64,000 nucleotides of DNA from Streptomyces durocortorensis (GTDB taxonomy: Bacteria; Actinomycetota; Actinomycetes; Streptomycetales; Streptomycetaceae). The position numbers were made by a program, and so were the translations under genes. The number at the start of each line of letters is the position of its first letter. The stretch's first letter is position 1. The notes beneath the pieces were generated by a model. It saw only the letters and a list, made by a program, of their open reading frames with translations. It was not told where the DNA came from and did no database searches. Positions 55,295 through 63,330 of the stretch are shown piece by piece. The stretch covers positions 1-64,000 of the forward strand of contig NZ_JAFEUF010000005.1 of NCBI RefSeq assembly GCF_016901035.1. Reading direction: 5' to 3'.

Positions 55295-55525
55295 ATAGGC
55301 GAATCAGGCTGATTCCGATCCGCGATGGCTTGTTCTGCACCCCGAACTTCCTGCACGTCAACAAGATGAGGGTTGCTGAACATTCTCGCTCTCGGCAGAG
55401 TTGCCGCGAACCACACGCACCAACAACCACGGCGAGTCCGAGAATGGTTGGCCGAAATTTTCACCGACCGATCCTTCGCAGAACTGACCAAAGGAACTCG
55501 CCTTCATCGCATAGAGAGGTTCCGC
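55295..55525. other. Intergenic region before the I36 inhibitor gene
   Basis: No gene is supported. The base composition is lower in GC than the surroundings, as expected for a promoter, but no clear paired elements were found. Confidence 0.35.
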
Positions 55526-55933
55526 ATGAACTGGAAGAAGAAGTCCGCAGCCGCTCTGTCCGTTCTCGCACTCGCGGGCAGCGGGATGATCATGTCTGCA
55601 GCACCCGCCTCGGCCGCGCCGGCTGCCTCCGCCCCGGCCGCAGGGGACTGCCCGAGCGCCCGCCTGTGCATCTACGATGACACCAACTTCAACGGGGACC
55701 GCATCACCAGCGCCAGCACCAACGCCTGCTTCACCCCCTGGAACACCATTCCCTTCGGCAGCATCCGGTCGTATGTGAGCAATTCCCCTGTCACGGCCAA
55801 GGTGTGGAGATACGGCGCCAGTGGTTACACGGCGGTTCGCACTCTGCCGGCAGGCGGATTCAGCAGCGACATCGGAGCACCGGTCGGGGGAGGCCCGAAC
55901 GACAAGGTCTGCCTGGGTTCCGCTACCCCCTGA
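55526..55933 (+). CDS. Secreted peptidase inhibitor family I36-like protein
   Basis: A 135-residue exported protein. The signal peptide spans about 1-31 (NWKKKSAAALSVLALAGSG, then PASAAPA). The mature part, DCPSARLCIYDDTNFNGDRI with further Cys in NACFTPW and DKVCLG, matches the beta/gamma-crystallin-like I36 group, whose founder is the Streptomyces metalloproteinase inhibitor SMPI. Four Cys would form two disulfides. ATG 55526 follows AGAGAGG. It probably guards against secreted metalloproteases; target unproven. A terminator lies downstream. Confidence 0.85.
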   Translation: MNWKKKSAAALSVLALAGSGMIMSAAPASAAPAASAPAAGDCPSARLCIYDDTNFNGDRITSASTNACFTPWNTIPFGSIRSYVSNSPVTAKVWRYGASGYTAVRTLPAGGFSSDIGAPVGGGPNDKVCLGSATP

Positions 55934-56026
55934 ACCACACATCACCAGCGCCACGAATTTCCCGGGCCACGGAAAGTGCAGCGGAATATCTGACCCGTAG
56001 CGCGATCGCGTGATACCCGCTCCAGT

Positions 56027-56071
56027 GCCCGGCCCTGAGCACCTCGCCACTCCGGCAGCTCAGGGCCGGGC
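56027..56071 (+). terminator. 14-bp hairpin after the I36-like gene
   Basis: GCCCGGCCCTGAGC at 56027-56040 pairs with GCTCAGGGCCGGGC at 56058-56071, loop 17 nt, followed by TTC. It lies 94 nt after the stop and 58 nt before the next gene. Confidence 0.75.
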
Positions 56072-56128
56072 TTCAGCATGCCGACGCCTCATAGCCCCTC
56101 ACCGAATCAAACAGGAGACAGCGCCCGC

Positions 56129-57181
56129 ATGCCCTTCATAGCGAGACTTGCCCGCACGGCACTCATCGCCGTTCTCGCACTGACCCTGGTACCCCTGTGG
56201 TCCGCGCCGGCAGCCGCGGGCTCCGGTAGCGTCACCCGTCTCACCCTGGCCGCCGACACCGACATCCCGCGAGGTGTCACGGTGGACCTGCTGCGGAGGA
56301 CGATGACCTTGACCGCAGGGGAAAAGCGTCACCTTCGCGGCCGACTGGAAGCGACGAGCACCACGACCGGCATCGTCGGCCTCACCCAGCGCATCCGGTG
56401 CCTCAACGCCTCCGGAAGCACGGTGCCCGTCGTCGCTGCTTCGGCTCGCAACCACGAGGGCAGCGACACCACTTCCTACGCGAAACCCGGCCATCTCCCG
56501 CTCTACGCCGACCTGCTCTTCACGGCACCCGCCACAGGTGTCTACACCTGTGTTCTCCAGGGCACCGCATACTCGACGCTACCGGGGACCTACCACCTGA
56601 CCGCAGTGGCGGGGAGCACCTGGCTGGAGACGGACGACGCAGATCAGCGCGGCGCGCACTGGTGGCAGAACGGTGCCTGCGAGAGTGCCGACACGGCAGG
56701 GGACTGCACATATGTGGGGGACGGGTCCGCAGACCCGGATGCATGGATCTTCTACAACGACGGAACGCCGGTGCACAAGTGGCAGGCTCACCCGGACGCG
56801 GTCACGGTTTCGGCCCAGGCCAACGTTGAATTGACGACGTGCTACCAGGGAACCGCGTCGTGTGCGAGTGACATGCATGCCTACCCGCGTGGCCGAAACG
56901 CGGTCGTGCACACGCGCTTCGAGCTCGTACAGCTCAATGCCGCCGGCCGCGCCTGCCGGACCCACCAGTTCGCCGCGGACCGAACCATCACCGATGACGC
57001 ACACCATGCGGTCGGCTACTCCAAGCTGTCCGACATCCGCATCGACCAGGCCTGCGGATCCCGTTCGTTCCTTCTGCGCGTCTACGTGAACCACGTGTCC
57101 GGCCAAACCGTCAAGGTCGACGGTGTCCAGAGCGGCGTCACCTCACTCACCAACGGGATTGCGTTCAACAATTTCCGCTGA
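56129..57181 (+). CDS. Secreted protein of unknown function
   Basis: A 350-residue exported protein. Signal peptide at 1-31 (ARTALIAVLALTLVPLWSA, then AAAGSGS). The mature protein is Thr/Ser/Asp-rich with paired Cys (RCLNAS, YTCVLQG, NGACESADTAGDC, TTCYQGTASC, RACRTHQF, DQACGS), which suggests four or five disulfides and a beta-sandwich build. No catalytic motif was recognised. ATG 56129 has AGGAGA 9 nt upstream. It lies between the I36-like inhibitor and the IS remnant. Codon third positions have more A/T than the chromosomal core, hinting at acquisition. Confidence 0.75.
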   Translation: MPFIARLARTALIAVLALTLVPLWSAPAAAGSGSVTRLTLAADTDIPRGVTVDLLRRTMTLTAGEKRHLRGRLEATSTTTGIVGLTQRIRCLNASGSTVPVVAASARNHEGSDTTSYAKPGHLPLYADLLFTAPATGVYTCVLQGTAYSTLPGTYHLTAVAGSTWLETDDADQRGAHWWQNGACESADTAGDCTYVGDGSADPDAWIFYNDGTPVHKWQAHPDAVTVSAQANVELTTCYQGTASCASDMHAYPRGRNAVVHTRFELVQLNAAGRACRTHQFAADRTITDDAHHAVGYSKLSDIRIDQACGSRSFLLRVYVNHVSGQTVKVDGVQSGVTSLTNGIAFNNFR

Positions 57182-57410
57182 TGTCGAGCGTGGTGTCCGA
57201 CGCAACGCGTGCGGATCGTCGCCGGTCTCTCCTCGGCCTGGCGAACTATGCCTTACCGCGAGCCTTCCCCGGCAGGGCCGTCATCAGCCGGACGCCGCGG
57301 GCATCTGTGCATGTTCATCATCGAGCACGACATGGGGCAGGACGATCAGAAGCCCTTCGACGTGCCGAACCCAGGTCGGCACCTCGAAGGCTTCCTTTGG
57401 ACCAGCGTTC
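57182..57410. other. Unassigned stretch with a possible gene fragment
   Basis: On the minus strand about 57410-57290 reads as KEAFEVPTWVRHVEGLLIVL and PHVVLDDEHAQ, which looks like real protein but is not recognised and has no proper ends. It abuts the IS remnant, so it may be a gene cut by that element. Confidence 0.35.
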
Positions 57411-57880
57411 ACATCACCGGTCGGCGGGGCCTGCCGGGGCGGCCTGCGACAGATGGGATGCCGTCGACCAGGGCGAGGGTCTGGGTGACGTCGTTGACGT
57501 TGGCCGCGGTCGTGATGACTTTGAGGCCGCGTTCAGCTCAGCGAGCAGGACCCGATGCGGTTGGCCGAAGACTCTTGCCTTCTGCCACCGGTCCAGTCGG
57601 CGCCAGCTCGTCTGTCCCGAGCCGAACCCCAGCTCCAGGGGCAGGAGTTGCCAGGCTACGTCGTTGTAGAGGGCGAACAGGATGCCTGCAGGCAGAGCCG
57701 GTCCGACACCGTACGCGGCCCCGGAGACCGCTCCGGCCACGGCGGCAGCAACGGCTCGATCAGCGCCCACGAGTCGTCGTCCACGATCCACGGTCGAGTA
57801 CGCACACCATCACGAACGGACGAATCGTCACACCGGTCGCGGCCAACCAGCACACTTCAACAAGATCGTGTTACGAGCTC
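57411..57880 (-). mobile_element. Decayed IS5-family transposase
   Basis: Minus-strand pieces of one transposase appear in different frames: IVDDDSWALIEPLLPPWPER with DRLCLQ, then GILFALYNDVAWQLLPLELGFGSGQTSWRRLDRWQKA (seen as NDVAWQLLPLELGFGSGQT), then LKVITTAANVNDVTQTLALVDGIP. The first join is a frameshift near 57680; the second lacks about 50 residues of the catalytic domain; the C-terminus is missing. The upstream end carries GATCGTGTTACGAGCTC (plus strand, 57864-57880), the probable terminal repeat. It cannot be active. Confidence 0.8.
57864..57880 (+). repeat. IS-end-like sequence, copy 2
   Basis: GATCGTGTTACGAGCTC at the promoter-side edge of the decayed transposase; one base different from the copy at 55278-55294 and in the same orientation. 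Confidence 0.5.
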
Positions 57881-57919
57881 TCAGGAGTGCTGGCGGCGCC
57901 GGGGCTCGACGCGGTCGCA

Positions 57920-57956
57920 GCAAAGCCCCACCCGTGCTTGCACGGTGGGGCTTTGC
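57920..57956 (-). terminator. Terminator of the XRE/DUF397 operon
   Basis: GCAAAGCCCCACC with CGTGC pairs across a TT loop with GCACG and GTGGGGCTTTGC; one base is bulged. On the minus strand it ends with a short run of T, and lies 19 nt after the DUF397 stop. Confidence 0.8.
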
Positions 57957-57974
57957 CCTGCCGGCTCGGGCGGC

Positions 57975-58184
57975 TCAGACGGTGCCGAAGTCTCCGGCGC
58001 GGACGCCTGCCACGAAGGTGGTGAACGCGGTGGCGGGGACGGTGAGGGCCGGGCCAGCCGGGTTCTTGGAGTCGCGGACGGGGACGATGCCGTGCGGGGC
58101 GGCGAGGTTGGTGGCGACCTCGACGCACGCGCCGCCGTTTTCGCTGTAGGAGGACGTGAACCAACGGGGGGTCTCGGTTGTCAC
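57975..58184 (-). CDS. DUF397 protein paired with XRE regulator
   Basis: A 69-residue DUF397 protein with WFTSSYSENGGACVEVATNL and VPVRDSKNPAGPALTVPATAFTTFVAGV, the canonical family pattern. GTG 58184 overlaps the stop of the XRE gene by four bases, so it is made together with that regulator. DUF397 proteins are thought to form regulator/effector pairs with XRE-DUF5753 proteins, as for the bldB-, whiJ- and abaA-like systems of Streptomyces; mode of action unknown. Confidence 0.93.
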   Translation of the reverse strand: MTTETPRWFTSSYSENGGACVEVATNLAAPHGIVPVRDSKNPAGPALTVPATAFTTFVAGVRAGDFGTV

Positions 58185-59017
58185 GGGGTGCCCTTTCGCA
58201 ACTGCCTGAACATGTCTACGGACGCGGCCTGGGAGGGGGCCAAGGCCTGCATCCGATGGTAGGCCGTCAGATGCTGCACCACCGAGCCACTTTCGCGCTC
58301 CAGATAGCCCTGCTGCGCCGACTCCGCGTACGACATGAGCGAGCGGTCGGGCATGGTCAGGATGTAGAGCGGCAGGCTGAACGGCCGGTGCTCTCCCATG
58401 GCGAACGGCACCACCTGGATCACGGTGTTGGGCTGCTCCGCGAACTCGATGAGGCGGTCCATCTGCGCCTTCATGACCTCCGGCCCGCCGACCGGCCGGA
58501 GGAGGCAGCTCTCGTCCAGCAGCGCGAAGACCAGCGGCGGCTTCTCCCTGACCAGGGCCGCCTGGCGTTCCGCGACCAGAGCGACCCGCTCCTGGGCCTG
58601 GTCCGCGGTGATCACTTGCCGCTTGATGACACTGTCCGCCAGGACCGTCGCGTACTCCGGGGTCTGGAGCAGCCCCGGGATGACGCCGACCTCGTACAGC
58701 CGGATCTCCGCCGCCCGGCGCTCGTAGTTGAGGAACTCCGGGAAGCCCTCCAACAGGCTGCCGTGCTTGATCTGGCTCAGCTCGCGCTCGAACGACGCCT
58801 CGGTGCCGGTGAGCCCCAGCGCCCGGTCCGTACTACGCGAAAAGCGCAAGGTCGCGAGTTTGCGACCAGTTTCCACGGACGAGATGTGCGTGCTGGAGTA
58901 GCCGTTGTGGTTGCCCAGCTCCTCCTGCGTCCAACCCTGCTTCTCCCGTAACTCGCGCAGACGTGCACCGTAGGCTGCCTGCGCGGAGCTTTCCGGGTTC
59001 AAATCCTTGATGTTCAC
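58181..59017 (-). CDS. XRE-family transcriptional regulator with DUF5753
   Basis: A 278-residue WhiJ-like regulator. The helix-turn-helix is at about 16-70: YGARLRELREKQGWTQEELGNHNGYSSTHISSVETGRK (seen as WTQEELGNHNGYSSTHIS). The DUF5753 ligand domain fills 90-270, with EVGVIPGLLQTPEYA and LLDESCLLRPVGGPEVMKAQMDRL (seen as DESCLLRPVGG). GTG 59017 follows GGGGTGGGG. It overlaps the DUF397 gene and faces, 108 nt away, a three-gene operon transcribed the other way, which it probably controls. Confidence 0.92.
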   Translation of the reverse strand: MNIKDLNPESSAQAAYGARLRELREKQGWTQEELGNHNGYSSTHISSVETGRKLATLRFSRSTDRALGLTGTEASFERELSQIKHGSLLEGFPEFLNYERRAAEIRLYEVGVIPGLLQTPEYATVLADSVIKRQVITADQAQERVALVAERQAALVREKPPLVFALLDESCLLRPVGGPEVMKAQMDRLIEFAEQPNTVIQVVPFAMGEHRPFSLPLYILTMPDRSLMSYAESAQQGYLERESGSVVQHLTAYHRMQALAPSQAASVDMFRQLRKGTP

Positions 59018-59125
59018 CGGCCCCACCCCCGATCTTCCGTGCCGAATAGGCAAGTTGAATGCCTCCTCACGGTAGGTCACGCTGAATCGCCCCGGTAGTC
59101 ATACGGCTACAGAGAGGAGCGACAG

Positions 59126-59386
59126 GTGTATGGCGAGAACGTTTGCCCGAACGCGCAGCAGCCTCCCGATCTCCCGGCCCTCGGCGCGCTCATGGTGGAC
59201 GCCGGTCACGGCGACCGTGTGGGCGAGTTCCGCGGGGTCGCCGGCGCCCGCTGGTCGCTGCGGCCTGTGGGCGGCGGAGTCGAGTGGGAGGCCGAGCCGC
59301 ACCTCGTCCGGCCCGCGCTCCTCATAGAGCAGCTCCGGGCCAGGACCGCCCGTCTCAACGCCCGTAGCCGGGGTGAGGTCCTGTGA
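59126..59386 (+). CDS. Small conserved-type hypothetical protein, gene 1 of a divergent cassette
   Basis: An 86-residue protein with a repeated beta pattern around ALGALMVDAG, VGEFRGVAG and WSLRPVGGGVEWEAEPHLVRPA, ending in a basic helix QLRARTARLNARSRG. Similar short proteins with RPVGGGxEWEA are common beside XRE/DUF397 genes in Streptomyces; function unknown. GTG 59126 follows GAGAGGAGC. The stop overlaps the next start (GTGA). First of three coupled genes, divergent from the XRE regulator. Confidence 0.75.
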   Translation: MYGENVCPNAQQPPDLPALGALMVDAGHGDRVGEFRGVAGARWSLRPVGGGVEWEAEPHLVRPALLIEQLRARTARLNARSRGEVL

Positions 59387-59793
59387 ACGCCCGGCAGCGG
59401 CAGCCTACTTGGTACGTTGCCGAGAGCCACGGCGGCGACGCGGTGCGATCCGTCCGGCTCGGCGGCGTCCTCGTACCGACACGGCGGCTGGCGCTGCGCT
59501 GGCTGCGGCGGCAGGCCCGGCGCTTCGCGGACGCGCTCGATCCGGACCCGTACGCCTCGTGGGTTCCGGGCCGTGCGCTGTACCCGGTCGGCGCGGCCGG
59601 CCCGCGCGACGCACCTGCCGAACTCCGTTTCTGGGTAACAAGCTTCCGTGAGCACGACTACGCGCTGGGGCGTCTCGCGGACGGGCTGCCGTACGAGTTC
59701 GTCGCCCGGGACGCCGCGTCCTGGTACGGACTGGTCATGCGCCCTCTGGTCGCCGCCGCCCGCACCCCTTCCCCTTCTCACTGGCAAGGATGA
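59383..59793 (+). CDS. Hypothetical protein, gene 2 of the divergent cassette
   Basis: A 136-residue protein, Arg/Ala/Trp-rich: QPTWYVAESHGGDAVRSVRLGG, a basic stretch RRLALRWLRRQARRFAD, then ELRFWVTSFREHDYALGRLADGLPYEFVARD. No membrane segment, signal or known motif. The start GTG 59383 overlaps the previous stop by four bases, and the stop overlaps the next ATG by four. I do not recognise the family. Confidence 0.7.
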   Translation: MNARQRQPTWYVAESHGGDAVRSVRLGGVLVPTRRLALRWLRRQARRFADALDPDPYASWVPGRALYPVGAAGPRDAPAELRFWVTSFREHDYALGRLADGLPYEFVARDAASWYGLVMRPLVAAARTPSPSHWQG

Positions 59794-60227
59794 GCGCCAT
59801 GTTGCAGTGCACCGCCTTCACCGAACTCCCCGAGATGGGCGCACGGGTCGCGCTCATGGGTTTGGAGGACGAGCCCGGCGAGGCGGCGGAAGCCCCCGAA
59901 CTGGACGATTTCCTGCTGTGTGAGCTCGGCGAGCACGAGGAGACGGTCGAGCACGCGGCCCAGCTCCCCTCGGTGTCGGCCTCCGGCGGGCGTGACCTGT
60001 GGATGTTCTGGACCGATGGCGACGGACGCCGGAAGTTCCGCTTCGCCGAGCTGCTCCCGTGCCCGGCCGTGATTCACCGGCTGTCCGTGCAGGACGGCGA
60101 CGCCTGCGTGCTGTACGACCGGCACCCGGCCACCCACTCCTGGGACGTGACGGATCCGCTCGCCGATCTGATGGCGGAGCGGATCAGGGAGGACGTACGG
60201 CGCGACCGGGAGGGCGGCCCGGGTTAG
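59790..60227 (+). CDS. Hypothetical acidic protein, gene 3 of the divergent cassette
   Basis: A 145-residue acidic protein: MGLEDEPGEAAEAPELDDFLLCELGEHEETVEHAAQL, then WMFWTDGDGRRKFRFAELLPCPAV and DRHPATHSWDVTDPLADLMAERIREDV (quoted in parts for recognition). Single Cys at two sites, no clear metal motif. ATG 59790 overlaps gene 2; an ATG at 59799 is possible. Its charge is opposite to that of gene 2, which could mean the two bind each other. A hairpin at 60233-60254 follows. Confidence 0.7.
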   Translation: MSAMLQCTAFTELPEMGARVALMGLEDEPGEAAEAPELDDFLLCELGEHEETVEHAAQLPSVSASGGRDLWMFWTDGDGRRKFRFAELLPCPAVIHRLSVQDGDACVLYDRHPATHSWDVTDPLADLMAERIREDVRRDREGGPG

Positions 60228-60232
60228 GGGGC

Positions 60233-60254
60233 GTCCGGCGGATCAGGGCCGGAC
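60233..60254 (+). terminator. Short hairpin after the three-gene cassette
   Basis: GTCCGGC and GCCGGAC around an 8-nt loop, 6 nt after the stop of gene 3. Confidence 0.5.
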
Positions 60255-60324
60255 ACCTCCTAGGGGCGGGCGACGACAGCGGATCTTGGGTGGGCGGCCG
60301 GGGCCGGCGTCGACGCAACGGCCC

Positions 60325-60774
60325 TCAGACGACGTCGAATTCGTTGCCCTCGGGGTCCTGCAGGGCGACGGCGTAGAACCCCGTGTCCGGCTCGTCCTTG
60401 ATCCGCAGCACGGTCGCGCCGGCGGTGACCAGCCGTTCCGCGGTGGCCTTCACCCGCTGGGTGCGGACGTCCAGGGGGACGTCACGGCCCCCGCCGACCT
60501 TCAGGTCGAAGTGCCACCGGTTCTTGGCGGCCTTCGGCTCCGGAACCTGCTGGAACCACACCCTCGGCCCTCGTCCGGCGGGATCGATGATCGACTCCGG
60601 AACGTCCCCGGCACCGGCTGGCAACTCCTCATCGGGCACCCCCGTCGACGCCCAGTACGCACGCCACGTGGCGTGCCCGCCCGGCGGGGGCTCGGGGACG
60701 TAGTTCAGCGCCTCGGCCCAGAAGGCCACCATTCTCTGCGGATCGGAGCAGTCGATCGTCAACTGCACGGTCAT
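60325..60774 (-). CDS. VOC (glyoxalase-like) family protein
   Basis: A 149-residue glyoxalase/dioxygenase-fold protein. It starts VQLTIDCSDPQRMVAFWAEALNY, has VWFQQVPEPKAAKNRWHFDL in the middle and ends ALQDPEGNEFDVV, the paired beta-alpha-beta-beta-beta pattern of the DUF6924/VOC type. ATG 60774 was chosen because the family begins there; ATG 60807 would add METVETVEPVE, encoded by a short direct repeat. Role unknown; some relatives bind drugs or metals. Confidence 0.87.
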   Translation of the reverse strand: MTVQLTIDCSDPQRMVAFWAEALNYVPEPPPGGHATWRAYWASTGVPDEELPAGAGDVPESIIDPAGRGPRVWFQQVPEPKAAKNRWHFDLKVGGGRDVPLDVRTQRVKATAERLVTAGATVLRIKDEPDTGFYAVALQDPEGNEFDVV

Positions 60775-60994
60775 CTCCACGGGCTCCACGGTCTCCACGG
60801 TCTCCATGCCTGGAACATCCCAGGCGGGTCTGACAGCCGGTCCACTTCAGGCAGGTGCCCGGTGACCGCCGTCGTAGAGATCTGCCGATCGGCAGATGTG
60901 CGGACGCGTCCCGCGCGACAGCCTTGATCCCCGAGGGCAGACACCGCTTCGCGCGGCAGCGGAGCCTGCGGAACCGGAGACCAGGAGGACCGCC

Positions 60995-62125
60995 ATGCCG
61001 GACACCGAAACCGACACCGAATCCGACACCGAAACGCCGGCCGGGGAGACCTCCCCGCGGACCACCCCCGGAGACCGCCGTCCACGCTGGTGGTCCGGCT
61101 GGCCGGACTGGTCCGGACACCTGGCGGTCGTCTGGTCGGCGCTCTACGGCGCGGCGGCCCTGTACTGGGCGTTCGGCGGGGACGGTTACCCCTTCGGCCG
61201 GGTCCACGAGGACCGGTCCTCCGGATCGATCCTGGAGCCGAGCCGGGCCGAGGTGGTCGCCCCGGTGCTGGCCGTGTTCTGCGCGCTCGGCGTCGTAACC
61301 GGCCTTCTGATGCTGAGGCGGCTCGGAAGCGGCCGGGTCCGCAAGGCCCTGCTCGCCTACGGGTGGGCGGCCGGCATCGCCCTGACCCTCCTGATCCCCG
61401 ACTACTCGCTGCTCGGGCTGCTGGCGTTCTCGCCGGCGCTGCTCGTGTTCGTCTTCACCGGTGTGCCGGGCCCCCAGGACTTGGGGGACATCCTGTACTG
61501 GCACCGCGGGAACCTGATGATCGTCTTCGTCGGCGGGTTGCTGTGGGTCGCCGCGACCCTCGCGTACCAGCGGCGCACCGACGGCCGCTGCGTGTACTGC
61601 GGCCGGGCCCCGCACGGCCCCGGCAGCGCCTCGGCCGACCCTGCCATGCTGCGCACCTGGGGCCGCCGGGCGGTCTGGGTGGCCGTGCTCTCGACCCTCC
61701 CGTACGACATCACCCGTATCGCCTGGTACTTCGACGTGCCGCTCGGCATCACCGACGCGTTCCTGAAGGAGATGCGGGACACGCCGAACATGCTGGAGAT
61801 CGGGCTCGGGCTGGGTGTGGTGTCGACCCTGGGCAGCCTGCTGATGCACGGGCTGATCGCCCGGTGGGGCGAGGTGTGGCCGCGCTGGGTGTGGTGGAAG
61901 AAGGGGCGGACGATCCACCCGGCGACCGCCGTCGTGCCGGCCGGGTTCGTCGCGGTGGTGCTCATTCCGGGCGGCCTGATGGCGGTGCGCGGCTTCGAGC
62001 TCACCTCTTGGGGGGTCACCGGCCCCGCGATCCTGTGGGTGGTCTGGGGCGCGGCCCTGGGCGTCGCCACCTACCTGTACTACCTGCGGCGCCGGGGCGT
62101 CTGCCGCAGCTGCGAGCAGGGGTGA
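60995..62125 (+). CDS. Integral membrane protein, unknown function
   Basis: A 376-residue protein with about eight membrane segments between residues 45 and 365. The first ~30 residues are acidic repeats of the kind DTETDTESDTET. A cytoplasmic loop carries CVYCGRAPHG and the end has CRSCEQG, two CxxC pairs that may bind zinc together. ATG 60995 follows AGGAGGAC. Similar to uncharacterised streptomycete NnrU/membrane proteins in layout only; no function is assigned. Confidence 0.8.
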   Translation: MPDTETDTESDTETPAGETSPRTTPGDRRPRWWSGWPDWSGHLAVVWSALYGAAALYWAFGGDGYPFGRVHEDRSSGSILEPSRAEVVAPVLAVFCALGVVTGLLMLRRLGSGRVRKALLAYGWAAGIALTLLIPDYSLLGLLAFSPALLVFVFTGVPGPQDLGDILYWHRGNLMIVFVGGLLWVAATLAYQRRTDGRCVYCGRAPHGPGSASADPAMLRTWGRRAVWVAVLSTLPYDITRIAWYFDVPLGITDAFLKEMRDTPNMLEIGLGLGVVSTLGSLLMHGLIARWGEVWPRWVWWKKGRTIHPATAVVPAGFVAVVLIPGGLMAVRGFELTSWGVTGPAILWVVWGAALGVATYLYYLRRRGVCRSCEQG

Positions 62126-62172
62126 CCTCAGTTGTACGAGACGCCGGCCACGCCGCTCTTCTTCTCCTCCTC

Positions 62173-63150
62173 CTACTCCTTCGACTCGACCCGGCCGAAC
62201 GCGTCCGGCCCCGACGTCAGCTCCTCGCGGGCCGTCCGCCAGGCGGTGTCGTCGGCGTACAGCGTGCTGCGCAGGTAGGCCCAGGTGAGGCGGGCGACCG
62301 CGGCCACGCGCGCCGGGCTCTCGTCGGTCGTCTCGGCGACGTCGTATCCGGAGATCCCGCCGAGTCCGTGCTCCGCGCCGAAGAGGGTGAGCAGGGTCTT
62401 GGGGCCGGGGGAGAGGGCGTACGGGTCGGTGTGCCAGGCCGGGCCCCGGTTCGTCAGATGCCCGGACTCGTCCTTGTCGCCTGCGACCACGAGTGCGGGC
62501 GTCGCCATCCGGGAGGAGTCCGCAGTGGTGAGGAAGGGCAGCATCTCGGCCATGGCCGGCACGAGGGCGTCGCCGCCCCGGCCGGGCGCGGCCAGCAGGA
62601 CGCCCGCGCCGATCCGGGAATCGGCCAGGTCCACCTCCGTACCGTCGTCCGGATCGATGAGGCGTGCGCCCAGCAGGAGGCCTGCGGTGTGGCCGCCCAT
62701 GGAGTGCCCGGCGACGGCGATCCGGTCCCGGTCCAGGCGGCCGGTGAGCCCGGGCACCGCCGCCTCGATCTCGTCGAGCCGGTCGATGAGGCGCGATATG
62801 TCCTCGGCCCGGGAGCGCCAGTGCATGGGCGCGCCGGGGGTGTCGGCCGGCAGCTTCAGCGTCGTCGAGCTGAGGTGGGTCGGCTGGATCACGGCGAACC
62901 CGTGCGCCGCCCAGAAGCTGACGAGCGGTGCGTAGCCGTTGAGCGAGGAGAGGTTGTTCGAGTGGCCCTGGCCGTGCGAGAGCAGGATGACCGGGAGCTT
63001 GCTCTCGCCGGTCAGGGCGGTCAGGGGTACGGAGACGCGGACCTGGAGGTCCACGGCCCGGTCGGGGGCGGGCAGCGTCACCGGGGCGACGGACAGGACG
63101 GGGGAGGCGGGCCCGAAGGCATCTGTGGTGCGGGGCGTGGACGTGCTCAT
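62173..63150 (-). CDS. Alpha/beta hydrolase (chlorophyllase/PAF-acetylhydrolase-like)
   Basis: A 325-residue hydrolase without a signal peptide. The fold begins with PVILLSHGQGHSNNL (oxyanion hole), the nucleophile elbow is RIAVAGHSMGGHTAG, the acid is likely in VAGDKDESGH and the catalytic His in FGAEHGLGG. Such enzymes hydrolyse esters or lactones. ATG 63150. Divergent from a TetR regulator with operator-like repeats between them, so it is probably induced when that repressor releases. Confidence 0.87.
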   Translation of the reverse strand: MSTSTPRTTDAFGPASPVLSVAPVTLPAPDRAVDLQVRVSVPLTALTGESKLPVILLSHGQGHSNNLSSLNGYAPLVSFWAAHGFAVIQPTHLSSTTLKLPADTPGAPMHWRSRAEDISRLIDRLDEIEAAVPGLTGRLDRDRIAVAGHSMGGHTAGLLLGARLIDPDDGTEVDLADSRIGAGVLLAAPGRGGDALVPAMAEMLPFLTTADSSRMATPALVVAGDKDESGHLTNRGPAWHTDPYALSPGPKTLLTLFGAEHGLGGISGYDVAETTDESPARVAAVARLTWAYLRSTLYADDTAWRTAREELTSGPDAFGRVESKE

Positions 63151-63236
63151 GGAGAGTTCCTTCCGGGGGCCCTGCCACGGGTCCGAACGGCGGCGGGGCA
63201 GGGGAGTGGAAGCGTCCGGCTTCGGCTAAAGTGAAG

Positions 63237-63275
63237 CGGAGCGTTGTTCCATTTACGATACGGAGCGCTGTTCCG
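63237..63275. promoter_or_regulatory. Paired operator-like repeats between hydrolase and TetR genes
   Basis: CGGAGCGTTGTTCC at 63237-63250 and CGGAGCGCTGTTCCG at 63261-63275 differ at one position within the shared 14 bases and start 24 nt apart. The second is close to the palindrome GGAACAGCGCTGTTCC. Location between divergent genes and above both promoters fits a TetR autoregulated operator. Confidence 0.6.
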
Positions 63276-63330
63276 CTTTGTCAACGGCGATGCCCGGCGA
63301 CGGCGGTACGGGCGAGGAGAGGGGTGTGCG

